Assembly (NCBI RefSeq): GCF_029395675.1
Contig: NZ_CP115184.1
Location: 992,001 to 1,056,000 of the forward strand
From: Janibacter cremeus
Lineage (GTDB): Bacteria > Actinomycetota > Actinomycetes > Actinomycetales > Dermatophilaceae
Direction: 5' to 3'
DNA: 64,000 nt
Under the pieces are notes generated by a model that worked only from the letters and a program-made list of their open reading frames with translations, ran no database searches and was not told the DNA's origin. The position numbers and the translations under genes were made by a program. Position 1 is the stretch's first letter, and every line of letters begins with the position of its first letter. Below are positions 25,904 through 34,110 of the stretch, in pieces.

Positions 25904-26422
25904 ATGAGCACTCCCCTCGTCGACGTCCTCGAACCACTCGACCTGCGTGATGTCTTCCGTGGCGCCGCCGCGAGCACCTGGGTCGTCACCGGCAGCTCGA
26001 GCGCCGGACACGTCGGCTTCACCGCCATCTCGATCGTCTCGGTCTCGGTCGACCCACCGCTCGTCAGCTTCAACATCTCCAAGACGTCGAGCTCCCTGGC
26101 GACCATCAGCCGGTCCCGCAGGGCTGCGCTCCACCTCTTGTCGGACGAGCAGCATTCCGTCGCAAGCAGGTTCGCCGGCCACCGGGACCGCCGCTTCGTC
26201 GAGGACGGCACCTGGTCCGTGGACGAGGGAGGTCTCCCACTCATCCACGGAGGCGCAGCGCGCCTCGTCACCGAGATCGTCGACCTCGTCGACGTGGGCG
26301 ACAGCTTCATCGCCGTCGCGCGAGTCGACACCGCCGACATCACCGGACGCCCGCCACTCGTGCACCACGCCGGTGGCTACCACCCCCTGACCGCCCTCAC
26401 CACGACCCCGAACGGAGCCTGA
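25904..26422 (+). CDS. Flavin reductase family protein (partner of SfnG)
   Basis: A 172-residue member of the flavin reductase (FMN-binding split-barrel) family, which uses NAD(P)H to make free reduced FMN. Motifs: FRGAAASTWVVTGSSSAGHVGFTAISIVSVSVDPPLVSFNIS near residues 14-55, the HLLSDEQHSVASRFAG segment near 75-92 and a C-terminal PPLVHHAGGYHPL (the usual LxxHxGxY motif) near 147. It starts after a GGAGGA ribosome-binding site and ends 2 nt before sfnG, so it very probably supplies FMNH2 to that monooxygenase. Expression should follow sulfur status through the upstream riboswitch. Confidence 0.88.
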   Translation: MSTPLVDVLEPLDLRDVFRGAAASTWVVTGSSSAGHVGFTAISIVSVSVDPPLVSFNISKTSSSLATISRSRRAALHLLSDEQHSVASRFAGHRDRRFVEDGTWSVDEGGLPLIHGGAARLVTEIVDLVDVGDSFIAVARVDTADITGRPPLVHHAGGYHPLTALTTTPNGA

Positions 26423-26424
26423 CC

Positions 26425-27540
26425 GTGGCCTTCCCCGACCCCCTGAACTTCGCCTACTGGGTGCCCAACGTCTCCGGCGGCCTCGTCGTCTCCGACATCG
26501 AGCAGCGCACCGACCACTCCCCCGAGTACAACCGCGACGTCGCCCGTACCGCCGAGCAGGTCGGCTTCGACTACGCCCTGACCCAGGTGCGCTACCTCGC
26601 GTCCTACGGCGCCGATGCCCAGCACGAGTCGGTGTCCTTCTCACTCGACCTCCTCGCCGCGACGGAGCGGCTGAAGGTCATCGCCGCCGTGCACCCCGGT
26701 CAGTGGCCGGCGCACATCCTCGCCAAGCTCGCCGCCACGGCGCAGACCACGAGCGGGAACCGACTGGCGCTCAACGTCGTCTCCGGCTGGTTCAAGAAGG
26801 AGTACACCGAGCTCGGTCTCGACTGGCTCGACCACGAGGAGCGTTATCGCCGCGCGGAGGAGTTCATCGAGGTCCTGCGGGGGCTGTGGGACCAGGAGGG
26901 CTTCACCTACCGCGGTGACTTCTACCGCACGCGGGACGTCACCTTCCGGCCACAGCCGCAGACCGATCCCGAGATCTTCCAGGGCGGCAACTCCACCTCG
27001 GCCCAGGCCATGGCCGGCCGGCTGTCCGACTGGTACCTCATGAACGGCCAGACGATCGAGGGCGCAGCCGAGCAGGTCGCGGCCGTGCGCGAGCAGGCCG
27101 CCAAGCACGGGCGACGGGTCCGCTTCGGGCTCAACGGGTTCGCAGTCGTCCGTGACACCGAGGCAGAGGCCGTGGCCGTCGTGGACGAGATCATCGCCAG
27201 GGCCGACGTCGACAAGGTCAACGACTTCGGCGAGGCCGTGAAGCAGGCGGGCAGTGCCACGGCCGACAAGAAGGGCATGTGGGCCGACAGCGAGTTCAAG
27301 GACCTCGTCCAGTACAACGACGGGTTCCGCACCGGCCTCATCGGCACTCCCGAGCAGGTTGCCGAGCGGATCATCGAGTACAAGAAGGTCGGCATCGACC
27401 TCGTCCTCACGGGGTTCCTCCACGTCCGGGAGGACGTCGAGAGGTTCGGCAGACAGGTCATCCCGATCGTGCGCGAGCTCGAGACGGACCTGACCGAGGA
27501 GCTGCGCTCCACCGATGAGCTCGTCGGAGCGTCCCGATGA
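26425..27540 (+). CDS. sfnG: Dimethylsulfone monooxygenase (FMNH2-dependent)
   Basis: A 371-residue luciferase-like flavin monooxygenase. SfnG enzymes oxidise dimethylsulfone to methanesulfinate, making organic sulfur available under sulfate limitation. Seen are the N-terminal FAYWVPNVSGGLVVSDIEQRT, VIAAVHPGQWPAHILAKLAATA near 90, RLALNVVSGWFKKEYTELG near 112-130 and EIFQGGNSTSAQAMAG near 185, which together match the SfnG/SsuD branch. It follows the flavin reductase by 2 nt and overlaps the OsmC gene by 4 nt (ATGA). The SAM riboswitch upstream supports a role in sulfur supply. A related alkanesulfonate or other organosulfur substrate cannot be excluded. Confidence 0.88.
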   Translation: MAFPDPLNFAYWVPNVSGGLVVSDIEQRTDHSPEYNRDVARTAEQVGFDYALTQVRYLASYGADAQHESVSFSLDLLAATERLKVIAAVHPGQWPAHILAKLAATAQTTSGNRLALNVVSGWFKKEYTELGLDWLDHEERYRRAEEFIEVLRGLWDQEGFTYRGDFYRTRDVTFRPQPQTDPEIFQGGNSTSAQAMAGRLSDWYLMNGQTIEGAAEQVAAVREQAAKHGRRVRFGLNGFAVVRDTEAEAVAVVDEIIARADVDKVNDFGEAVKQAGSATADKKGMWADSEFKDLVQYNDGFRTGLIGTPEQVAERIIEYKKVGIDLVLTGFLHVREDVERFGRQVIPIVRELETDLTEELRSTDELVGASR

Positions 27541-28067
27541 GCGACGCGAGGGCGCTGCCCACGGCGGAGGAGCTGAGGGCCCTGCAGAAGCCGCTGAAGC
27601 AGCTCTACCGGGACGAGCCGGAGCAGGCACTCGTGACCAGCTCGGCCTCCGTGCACCTCGCCGACGACGGCATCGCGGCCGTCATCGACGGAGCCGGTGG
27701 GCGTTCCCGTGCGGGGTTGCACCCGGTGGCCGGTGGTGACGGCAGCGAGGCCTGCTCCGCGGACATCCTGCTCGAGGCACTCGCCGCCTGCGCGGGGGTG
27801 ACCCTGCGCTCCGTGGCCACCGCGATGCGCGTGACCCTGCGCTCGGGCACGATCCGGGCAATCGGCACCTGGGACGGGCGCGGCACCCTCGGCGTCGACA
27901 GGGAGGCACCGGTCGGCCTCACCGGCGTGCGCCTCGAGTTCGCGCTCGACACGGACGCCGACGAGGCGACGACCGCGAAGCTGCTCGACCTCACCGAGCA
28001 GTACTGCGTCATCGCCCAGACACTGCACGCGCCGCCGCCTCTCGAGGTCGTGCTGGTCCGGGAGTGA
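27537..28067 (+). CDS. OsmC family protein of the sfn operon
   Basis: A 176-residue OsmC/Ohr-type protein, the second in the window. The core is seen as ACSADILLEALAACAGVTLRSVATAM near residues 73-98, with one conserved cysteine in AACAG, and a C-terminal LDLTEQYCVIAQTL with the second cysteine near 159. The start overlaps sfnG by 4 nt, so it is translationally coupled to it. It may deal with peroxide or reactive sulfur by-products of the monooxygenase reaction; this is an inference from context. It differs from the copy at 2724-3194 by a longer N-terminal part. Confidence 0.8.
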   Translation: MSDARALPTAEELRALQKPLKQLYRDEPEQALVTSSASVHLADDGIAAVIDGAGGRSRAGLHPVAGGDGSEACSADILLEALAACAGVTLRSVATAMRVTLRSGTIRAIGTWDGRGTLGVDREAPVGLTGVRLEFALDTDADEATTAKLLDLTEQYCVIAQTLHAPPPLEVVLVRE

Positions 28068-28080
28068 CATCATTGGCGGG

Positions 28081-28524
28081 ATGAGCGAGCTCCGCGTCCC
28101 TCCCGGGCCGGGGATCCCCGACGGCGTGGTGGTCCCCGGCGCCGAGCTGTCCGAGCAGTTCAGCCGTGCCGGGGGCCCCGGCGGCCAGGGCGTCAACACG
28201 ACCGACTCCCGGGTCCAGCTCTCCCTGGACGTGGGCACGACGAGCGCGTTGACCGCTCGCCAAAGCGACCGCGCCCTGGCACGCCTGTCCGGTCGCCTCG
28301 TCGGCACGGTGCTGACCATCGATGCCGCAGAGCACCGTTCCCAGCGACGCAACCGCGCCGCGGCCCGCGAGCGGATGGCAGACCTTCTCCGGGAGGCACT
28401 GGCCCCTCCTCCCCCACCGCGCCGGCCCACCAAGCGCACCCGCGGGTCCCAGCGACGCCGACTCGACGCCAAGCGGCGGCGCTCGGACCTGAAGAAGCAG
28501 CGAGGGCGCCCCGGTCAGGAGTAG
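28081..28524 (+). CDS. arfB: Alternative ribosome-rescue factor ArfB (peptidyl-tRNA hydrolase)
   Basis: A 147-residue class-I release-factor-like protein that frees ribosomes stalled without a stop codon. It carries the GGQ motif in RAGGPGGQGVNTTDSRVQL near residue 40, and a basic C-terminal tail (from about residue 115, KRTRGSQRRRLDAKRRR) that enters the empty mRNA channel. There is no stop-codon recognition domain, and the length fits ArfB/YaeJ. It begins 13 nt after the OsmC gene, so it may be read through from the sfn operon. Confidence 0.93.
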   Translation: MSELRVPPGPGIPDGVVVPGAELSEQFSRAGGPGGQGVNTTDSRVQLSLDVGTTSALTARQSDRALARLSGRLVGTVLTIDAAEHRSQRRNRAAARERMADLLREALAPPPPPRRPTKRTRGSQRRRLDAKRRRSDLKKQRGRPGQE

Positions 28525-28563
28525 GCCAGTGACAACGCCCGCGCAGCGCAGGAGGATGGAGGC

Positions 28564-29307
28564 ATGAGGATCGCCGTCGCCGGAGGAACGGGCGTCGTCG
28601 GGCGCCACGTCGTCTGGACGGTGCGTGGCCGTGGCCACGACGCGGTCGTCCTGGCCCGCTCCACGGGAACCGACCTGCATGCCGGCGTCGGCATCGATGA
28701 GCGGCTGACCGGGGTGGAGGCCGTCATCGACGCCACCTCCGTGCAGACCGTCTCGGCACGCGCATCCGTCGACTTCTTCCGCACCGTGACCCAGCACCTC
28801 GTCACCGCCGGTCGTCGTTGCGGCATCCGCCACCACGTGGCGGTGTCGATCATCGGCGCCCGGGAGGCCCCCTTCGGCTACTACGCCGGCAAGCAGGCCC
28901 AGGAGGACCTCGTCCTCGCCCAGCCCAACGGCACCGTCGTGCGCGCGGCCCAGTTCCACGACTTCGCGCAGCAGGTGATGGCCCGGACCAGGATCGGGCC
29001 GGTCTTCGCCATCCCCGTCATGCGCTCCCAGCCGGTCGCGACCGCCGAGGTAGCCGGCCTGCTCGTTGACGTGGCGGAGCAGGCACCGCAGGGGGACGGT
29101 CCCGAGATCGCCGGTCCGCAGGAGTTGCGGGTGGCGGACATGGCCCGGCGGGTGCTGCAGCATGAAGGGAGTCGCGCCCGCGTCATCGAGGTCCCCTTCC
29201 CCGGTTCCTTCGGTCGAGCGATGCGGGACGGCACGCTGGTGGCGCGTCCCGGGACACGACTGGGCCGACAGACCTTCGACGAGTGGTTGGGGCAGCAGGC
29301 ACGCTGA
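28564..29307 (+). CDS. NAD(P)-binding SDR/NmrA-like protein
   Basis: A 247-residue Rossmann-fold protein of the atypical short-chain dehydrogenase (NmrA/NAD(P)H-binding) group. The dinucleotide motif is GGTGVVGRHVV near residue 7; HHVAVSIIGAREAPFGYYAGKQAQEDLV near 93-120 includes a Tyr/Lys pair as in active SDRs. A short LRVADMARRVL segment near 190 belongs to the substrate domain typical of these proteins. Substrate is unknown; such proteins act as sugar/quinone reductases or redox sensors. Start ATG 28564 has GGAGGATGGAGG upstream. Nearby genes give no clear pathway. Confidence 0.78.
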   Translation: MRIAVAGGTGVVGRHVVWTVRGRGHDAVVLARSTGTDLHAGVGIDERLTGVEAVIDATSVQTVSARASVDFFRTVTQHLVTAGRRCGIRHHVAVSIIGAREAPFGYYAGKQAQEDLVLAQPNGTVVRAAQFHDFAQQVMARTRIGPVFAIPVMRSQPVATAEVAGLLVDVAEQAPQGDGPEIAGPQELRVADMARRVLQHEGSRARVIEVPFPGSFGRAMRDGTLVARPGTRLGRQTFDEWLGQQAR

Positions 29308-29328
29308 CCCGGGCGATAGGTTGCCGAC

Positions 29329-30195
29329 ATGGATGCCGACGCCAGTACCTCCACCCGCATCGCCGTGCTCATCGACTGCGACAACGTCTCCAGCAAGCAC
29401 ACCTCCGCCGTGCTGGAGGAGCTGGCCAAGTACGGCACGCCCACGGTCAAGCGGGCCTACGGGGACTGGACCACCACCCAGCTCGGGGGGTGGAAGGGCG
29501 AGCTGCAGCGCAACGCGATCCAGCCCGTGCAGCAGTTCGCGTACACCGTGGGGAAGAACTCGACCGACTCCGCGTTGATCATCGACGCGATGGACCTGCT
29601 GTGGCAGGGCCACGTGGAAGCCTTCGCCCTCGTCTCCTCCGACTCCGACTTCACCCGTCTGGCCACCCGTCTGCGCGAGTCCGGGAAACGCGTGTACGGA
29701 CTCGGGATGCGCAAGACGCCAGAGTCCCTTCGCCGTGCCGTCGACCAGTTCATCTACCTCGAGCTGCTGCAGGACCAGTCCCGCGACGAGGCCGACGGCG
29801 AGGACGAAGGGACCTCCACGACCCCCAGCGGTGACCACGAGGCCCCGGGGACGGCGATCAACCTCCAGTCGGCGCTGACCAAGGCGATCAACGCCACGTC
29901 GGGGGACGACGGCTGGAGCACCCTGGGGACGCTCGGACAGCACCTCTCCCGCGCGCACGCGGACTTCGACCCCCGCGCCTTCGGCCACCAGAAGCTGTCC
30001 ACCCTCGTCGAGGAGCAGCCGTACCTCGAGACGAGCAGCAAGGCGTCCACGATCCGGGTGAGGCTGCGGACACGCAGGAGCGGCAACGGCAAGTCCGCGA
30101 AGGCGTCCACGTCGGGGAAGACCCCTACCGGGAAGAGCGCCGCGAAGAAGACGACGGCGAGGAAGAGCGCCCCCGGGACCTCGACGAAGGCCTGA
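29329..30195 (+). CDS. NYN domain protein with OST-HTH/LOTUS domain
   Basis: A 288-residue predicted RNA-processing protein. Residues about 8-150 form a NYN (PIN-like) nuclease domain: IAVLIDCDNVSS with the first Asp pair, the KRAYGDWTT segment and the SSDSDFTRLATRLRESGKRVYGLG motif with further acidic residues. Residues about 165-240 (LTKAINATSGDDGWSTLGTLGQHLS, then FGHQKLSTLVEEQPYLE) form an OST-HTH/LOTUS domain, which binds RNA. The last 45 residues are a lysine/serine/threonine-rich basic tail. The layout is that of LabA-like proteins. RNA target and partners are not known. Confidence 0.87.
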   Translation: MDADASTSTRIAVLIDCDNVSSKHTSAVLEELAKYGTPTVKRAYGDWTTTQLGGWKGELQRNAIQPVQQFAYTVGKNSTDSALIIDAMDLLWQGHVEAFALVSSDSDFTRLATRLRESGKRVYGLGMRKTPESLRRAVDQFIYLELLQDQSRDEADGEDEGTSTTPSGDHEAPGTAINLQSALTKAINATSGDDGWSTLGTLGQHLSRAHADFDPRAFGHQKLSTLVEEQPYLETSSKASTIRVRLRTRRSGNGKSAKASTSGKTPTGKSAAKKTTARKSAPGTSTKA

Positions 30196-30278
30196 CCGGT
30201 GCGCGCTGGTCACCCCCTTCCGCAGTAGGAGATGCCGCTCTAGACTACTCGCTGGTTCACTGCCCTCGAGGAGACTCC

Positions 30279-31568
30279 ATGCCCCAGCTCCGGCGACGTC
30301 CGAACGGCACCGTTCGGACAGTGGTCGCCCTGTGCCTGTCCGCAGGCATTGCATTCGCACCCCCTGCTGCGGCGATTCCGACCGACGACCCGCCCCCCAC
30401 CACGGCGTGGAGCGCCGACGGCGATCCCGGCGAGGGCGACCACGCAGCGCCGCTGAGCGAGGAGGGCCTCGATGAGCAGGTTGCCGAGGCGGAGCGCCTC
30501 GCCGCGAAGCTGGCCGAGGACAACAAGGAGATCGCCGAGGCGGTCGCGGGCCTGAAGGAGTACTCGGAGCGCGTCAACACCCTGCTGCAGCGCCAGGCGG
30601 AGGCCCGCGAGAAGTACGAGCAGGCCAAGCGTGACGTGGACGAGGCGCAGCAGCAGCTCGAGCAGTTCCAGCAGCGGCTCGCCGACGGCGAGGCAGATCT
30701 GCGGGACTGGGCCTTCGACACCTACACGCAGTCGGGTGGCTACAGCGACACGTGGACGCTCATCGAGTCGCTCACGCAGAAGTCGGGCGGCAACAGCGCC
30801 GGCGATCTGAGGTTCCTCACCGACGAACGGATCCGCGCCGTCGACGTGGTTCAGCAGGAGACCGACATCCAGGCCGCGCTGACCGAGAAGAAGGAATCGG
30901 CCGTCAGGGCGGCCTCCCAGGCCAAGAACGAGGCCACCCGGGCCAAGGAGGACGCCGACGAGGTTCTCGCGGAGCGCAAGACCTCCCTGGACGCCCTGCG
31001 GGAGAAGCACGCCGAGGACCTGGCGGAGGCCGGTCCCGTCATCACCGCGCTCATCGGCCTGCCCGACGAGGCCGCACAGGGCGCCAGCGACGAGCTGGCC
31101 GAGACGCTCCAGGACCTGGGGCAGGACGTCTCGGAGTTCGAGGACGCCGAGCCCTGCTCCACGAACACGCAGACCTACGCCAACGGCCAGATCCCGCCGG
31201 ACGCGCTGTGCCCACTCCTCGGGGCCCCGGGCGAGTCACTGCGGCCCGGTGCCGCCGCCGCCTTCAACGCGATGAGCCTGGCCTACCAGCGCGACACCGG
31301 ACACCTGCTGTGCGTCACCGACAGCTACCGCTCGTACGCGAACCAGGTGGTCACCAAGGCCTCTCGCGGTGGCTGGGCCGCGGCCCCCGGCACGAGCAAC
31401 CACGGCGTCGGTGTGGCCCTCGACCTGTGCGGTGGCGTCAACAGCTTCGGCCACCCTGCGCACCTGTGGATGCAGCAGAACGCCCCGCTGTACGGCTGGT
31501 TCCACCCCTCGTGGGCGGCCGCCGGTGGCGCCCTCCCGGAGCCGTGGCACTGGGAGTTCTCGGGCTGA
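30279..31568 (+). CDS. Secreted M15 family D-Ala-D-Ala carboxypeptidase with coiled coil
   Basis: A 429-residue exported cell-wall peptidase. A signal peptide covers about residues 1-35 (basic start, hydrophobic core, AAA near the cleavage site). Residues about 60-280 are a long, charged coiled coil rich in E, A, K and Q, like the regulatory domains of FtsEX/RipC-associated wall hydrolases. The C-terminal 130 residues are a VanY/M15 zinc peptidase: DSYRSYANQ near 345, SNHGVGVALDLC near 370 (zinc His and Asp) and EPWHWEF near 422 (catalytic Glu/His). ATG 30279 has a GAGGAG ribosome-binding site. Confidence 0.87.
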   Translation: MPQLRRRPNGTVRTVVALCLSAGIAFAPPAAAIPTDDPPPTTAWSADGDPGEGDHAAPLSEEGLDEQVAEAERLAAKLAEDNKEIAEAVAGLKEYSERVNTLLQRQAEAREKYEQAKRDVDEAQQQLEQFQQRLADGEADLRDWAFDTYTQSGGYSDTWTLIESLTQKSGGNSAGDLRFLTDERIRAVDVVQQETDIQAALTEKKESAVRAASQAKNEATRAKEDADEVLAERKTSLDALREKHAEDLAEAGPVITALIGLPDEAAQGASDELAETLQDLGQDVSEFEDAEPCSTNTQTYANGQIPPDALCPLLGAPGESLRPGAAAAFNAMSLAYQRDTGHLLCVTDSYRSYANQVVTKASRGGWAAAPGTSNHGVGVALDLCGGVNSFGHPAHLWMQQNAPLYGWFHPSWAAAGGALPEPWHWEFSG

Positions 31569-31577
31569 GCCGTTCGG

Positions 31578-32933
31578 TCAGTCGTTGCCCGTCCCCGGTC
31601 CGGCCGGAGCCTTCACCGGCAGCAGCACGACCAGGCCCGCCAGGAGCACCAACGCGATGCCCAGGATGCCCCAGTACTGCGTGTTGTCCTGACCGGTGAT
31701 CACCGCGCCCAGCCAGATGAAGAGTCCGAAGGCGGCCGGCGAGAGGAACGAGACGACGCGGCCTGTCGTGGCGTACAGGCCGAAGATCTCGCCGCTGTGG
31801 CCGTCCGGGATCACCCGGGCGAGGAAGCTGCGCGAGGCGGCCTGGGCCGGCCCGACGAAGGCCGTCATCGCCAGCCCGAGGGTCCAGAAGACGGTCGTCC
31901 CGCCGTCGTGGAGGAGGAACACACCCATCCCCAGGACGACCAGGGCGGTCAGGGAGATGACGATGACCTGCTTGGGACCCAACCGGTCGTCGAGGAGGCC
32001 GAAGGCCATGGTGCTCACCCCGGCGAGGATGTTGGCCGCGGCGCCGAAGATGATGACGTCGCCGGCGGAGAGGCCGAAGGTGCCGGCCGCCAGGACCGCC
32101 CCGAAGGCGAAGACGCCGGCGAGCCCGTCCCGGAAGAGCGCCGAGGCCCCGAGGAAGTAGACCGTGTGCCTCGAGCTGGCCCACAGCCCTCGGAGCGACC
32201 CCCACACGAGCTTGTAGGAGTCGATGATCCCGATGCGGGGCACCCGCTCGCGAGGTGTGTCCTTGAGCACCGTGAAGGTCGGGATGGTGAAGAGCAGGAT
32301 CCACAGCCCGCAGACGAGCATCGAGACCCGGATGTCCATGGCCCCGTCGTCGGTGACGCCGAAGAGCCCGACCTCCGGCTGGATGAGGACGAAGAAGATG
32401 AGGAGCAGGACGAGGATCCCGCCGAGGTACCCCATCCCCCAGCCGAAACCGGACACCCGGCCGACGTTGCGCGGTGAGGCGACCTGCTCGATCGAGGCGT
32501 TGTAGTTCACGCCGGCGATCTCCGAGATGATCGACCCCGCGCCCAGGAGCACCAGTCCGAGGACCAGGAACGACGGGTCGGGCTCGACGAGGAAGAGCGA
32601 GGCCGACAGCGCGGCCAGGACCCAGGTCTGGATCCGTAGGTTGCGCACGGTGCGGCCCGAGCGATCCGAGTTCTGCCCCAGCACGGGCGCCAGCACGGCC
32701 ACGAGCAGCCCGGAGAGCGCCGTCGCGACCGCCAGCGCCGTCGAGGTGGTGTTGGTGCTCCCGAAGCTCTCGCTCGTGAGGTAGACGGAGAAGACGAAGG
32801 TGGTGATGACCGTGTTGAACGGCTGCGCTCCCCAGTCCCACATCGCCCAGGCGACGATGCGTCCCTTGCCCCCGTGGTCCTTGGCGCGCAGGGCTGTCCG
32901 GGGCTCGGCTGCCCGAGGTGTCGAGGCGGTCAC
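31578..32933 (-). CDS. MFS transporter, UMF1/Atg22-like
   Basis: A 451-residue membrane transporter of the major facilitator superfamily with about 12 hydrophobic helices. The N-terminus AWAMWDWGAQPFNTVITTFVFSVY near residues 22-45 matches the UMF1/Atg22 (amino-acid efflux-like) branch, and the MFS loop motif is seen as LAPVLGQNSDRSGRT near 85. The GTG at 32933 is preferred; the open frame runs 250 nt further upstream but through the leader of rbpA. Its stop is 9 nt from that of the convergent M15 peptidase gene. Substrate unknown. Confidence 0.82.
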   Translation of the reverse strand: MTASTPRAAEPRTALRAKDHGGKGRIVAWAMWDWGAQPFNTVITTFVFSVYLTSESFGSTNTTSTALAVATALSGLLVAVLAPVLGQNSDRSGRTVRNLRIQTWVLAALSASLFLVEPDPSFLVLGLVLLGAGSIISEIAGVNYNASIEQVASPRNVGRVSGFGWGMGYLGGILVLLLIFFVLIQPEVGLFGVTDDGAMDIRVSMLVCGLWILLFTIPTFTVLKDTPRERVPRIGIIDSYKLVWGSLRGLWASSRHTVYFLGASALFRDGLAGVFAFGAVLAAGTFGLSAGDVIIFGAAANILAGVSTMAFGLLDDRLGPKQVIVISLTALVVLGMGVFLLHDGGTTVFWTLGLAMTAFVGPAQAASRSFLARVIPDGHSGEIFGLYATTGRVVSFLSPAAFGLFIWLGAVITGQDNTQYWGILGIALVLLAGLVVLLPVKAPAGPGTGND

Positions 32934-33187
32934 GACCCGAGAGTAACCCGGGACGGTCGGTCGATGTGCGTCGCAGCGGTGGTTCGCGCTATCCTGTGGG
33001 GTCGCTCCATCGGCCAGCCAGGACTGGCCGCAGCCCGGACCGTTCCGGGTCGGGAGGAGACGGACCTCACCACCGCAATGACGCGTCGTGTGGAACATCC
33101 GGTGCCCACCGGGCGTTGACACACACGTGAAGGTCCGCGCTGCAGGGGCGTGTGAACATCGCGAGAGACACCAGGAGACTTGCAAAC
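32934..33187 (+). promoter_or_regulatory. Long regulatory region before rbpA
   Basis: A 254-nt gap between the divergent transporter and rbpA. It holds a possible -10 TATCCT (32990-32995), a hairpin GGCCAG...CTGGCC (about 33012-33029), a second hairpin CCCGGA-CCGT-TCCGGG (33034-33049), GGGAGGAG followed by a possible 13-codon ORF (ATG 33078 to TGA 33120), and the sigma-R-type promoter listed separately. So rbpA may have two promoters, the distal one giving a structured leader. Confidence 0.45.
33092..33118 (+). promoter_or_regulatory. Sigma-R/SigH-type promoter of rbpA
   Basis: GGAAC (33092-33096), an 18-nt spacer and GTTG (33115-33118) match the GGAAT-N18-GTT consensus of the thiol-oxidative-stress sigma factors SigR (Streptomyces) and SigH (Mycobacterium). 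rbpA is a known SigR-regulon member in Streptomyces, which makes this match credible. Transcription would start near 33125, giving a leader of about 60 nt. Confidence 0.75.
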
Positions 33188-33544
33188 ATGGCAGAGCGCA
33201 CGCTGCGCGGCACGCGCATGGTCAGCTTCAGCATGGAGACGACGGACAACGTCGTCCCGAGTGACCGTCAGATCACGGCCTACGTCTGTGAGGACGGCCA
33301 CCGCACCGAGCTGCCGTTCTCCGTCGAGGCCGACATCCCGGGCACCTGGGAGTGCCGCTGCGGCAAGCTCGGCAAGCTGGTCGACGGTCCGGAGCCGGAG
33401 ATGAAGCCCGCCAAGCACGTCCGCACCCACTGGGACATGCTGCTCGAGCGCCGCTCCGTCCCCGAGCTCGAGGAGCTCCTCGAGGAGCGTCTGGCGCTGC
33501 TGCGCGCCAAGCGTGGCGAGAAGCCGCGCAAGCGCAGCGCCTGA
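33188..33544 (+). CDS. rbpA: RNA polymerase-binding protein RbpA
   Basis: A 118-residue actinobacterial transcription factor that binds RNA polymerase and the principal sigma factor and stabilises open complexes. Seen are the N-terminal GTRMVSFSMETTDNVVPSDR, the core with a CEDGH...WECRCG cysteine arrangement (residues 34-60) and the C-terminal sigma-interacting HWDMLLERRSVPELEELLEERL near 80-100. Length and all segments match RbpA. ATG 33188 with AGGAG 11 nt upstream. Single gene ended by a strong terminator and preceded by a sigma-R-type promoter, so it probably rises under oxidative stress. Confidence 0.96.
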   Translation: MAERTLRGTRMVSFSMETTDNVVPSDRQITAYVCEDGHRTELPFSVEADIPGTWECRCGKLGKLVDGPEPEMKPAKHVRTHWDMLLERRSVPELEELLEERLALLRAKRGEKPRKRSA

Positions 33545-33561
33545 TCTCCCCCACCCCATGA

Positions 33562-33602
33562 CGAAGGGGGCTGCCCGCCAGCACGGTGGGCAGCCCCCTT
33601 CG
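33562..33602. terminator. Bidirectional intrinsic terminator after rbpA
   Basis: A perfect 15-bp stem from CGAAGGGGGCTGCCC (33562-33576) to its complement (33588-33602) with an 11-nt loop, between the convergent rbpA and fxsA. Both arms contain the recurrent word CCCCCTTCG/CGAAGGGGG. Confidence 0.9.
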
Positions 33603-33615
33603 CTCGTCCCGGGAC

Positions 33616-34110
33616 CTACTCGTCGTCGATGATCTCGCCCTCGACGACGTCCTCGTCCCCCGTGCGCCGCGTGCGGCGGACGCGCACCTCTCCCCCGACG
33701 CCGGCGGCCAGCAGTCGCCGGGCGACGACGACCTCGAGGCCGATGCGGGCGACGGGGCGGGTGAAGGGCAGGATGGCGAGCAGGCCGACGACACCGGTGA
33801 CGAGCCCGGGTACCAGGAGCAGCGCTCCCCCGGAGACGACGAGGACGGCATCGGCGATCTCGCGACTGGGCATCGTGCCCGAGCGCAGGGCCTGCTCCAG
33901 CGCCCGCCAGGTCCGCCGTCCCTCCCGGCGCACGAGGAGGGCACCGAGGGTGGAGAAGGTGAGCACGGCGACGATGGTCGGGAAGACGCCGACGAGCCGG
34001 GCGGCACCGACGAAGACCGCGATCTCGAGGATCACGACGAGGACGATGACGAGGGGGATCCAGCGGACCCTGCGTCGGCGGGGGCGGCGGTGGCCGGGTG
34101 GGAGGGTCAC
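33616..34110 (-). CDS. fxsA: FxsA family membrane protein
   Basis: A 164-residue FxsA-family protein. Three to four hydrophobic helices are seen (residues about 18-40, 45-60 and 85-115), with the family signature in the FVGAARLVGVFPTIVAVL segment and GGALLLVPGLVTGVVGLLAILPFTRP, followed by a charged C-terminal tail ending EGEIIDDE. In E. coli FxsA relieves F-plasmid exclusion of phage T7; the general function is unknown. The GTG at 34110 overlaps the mannosyltransferase stop by 4 nt (GTGA) with GAGGTGG upstream; another GTG at 34122 would add four residues. Last gene of the lnt-ppm-fxsA run. Confidence 0.85.
   Translation of the reverse strand: MTLPPGHRRPRRRRVRWIPLVIVLVVILEIAVFVGAARLVGVFPTIVAVLTFSTLGALLVRREGRRTWRALEQALRSGTMPSREIADAVLVVSGGALLLVPGLVTGVVGLLAILPFTRPVARIGLEVVVARRLLAAGVGGEVRVRRTRRTGDEDVVEGEIIDDE

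Noticed and set aside
28009..30360. Minus-strand open frame of 783 codons
   Set aside because: Antisense to arfB, the SDR-like gene and the NYN gene, all of which have clear motifs.
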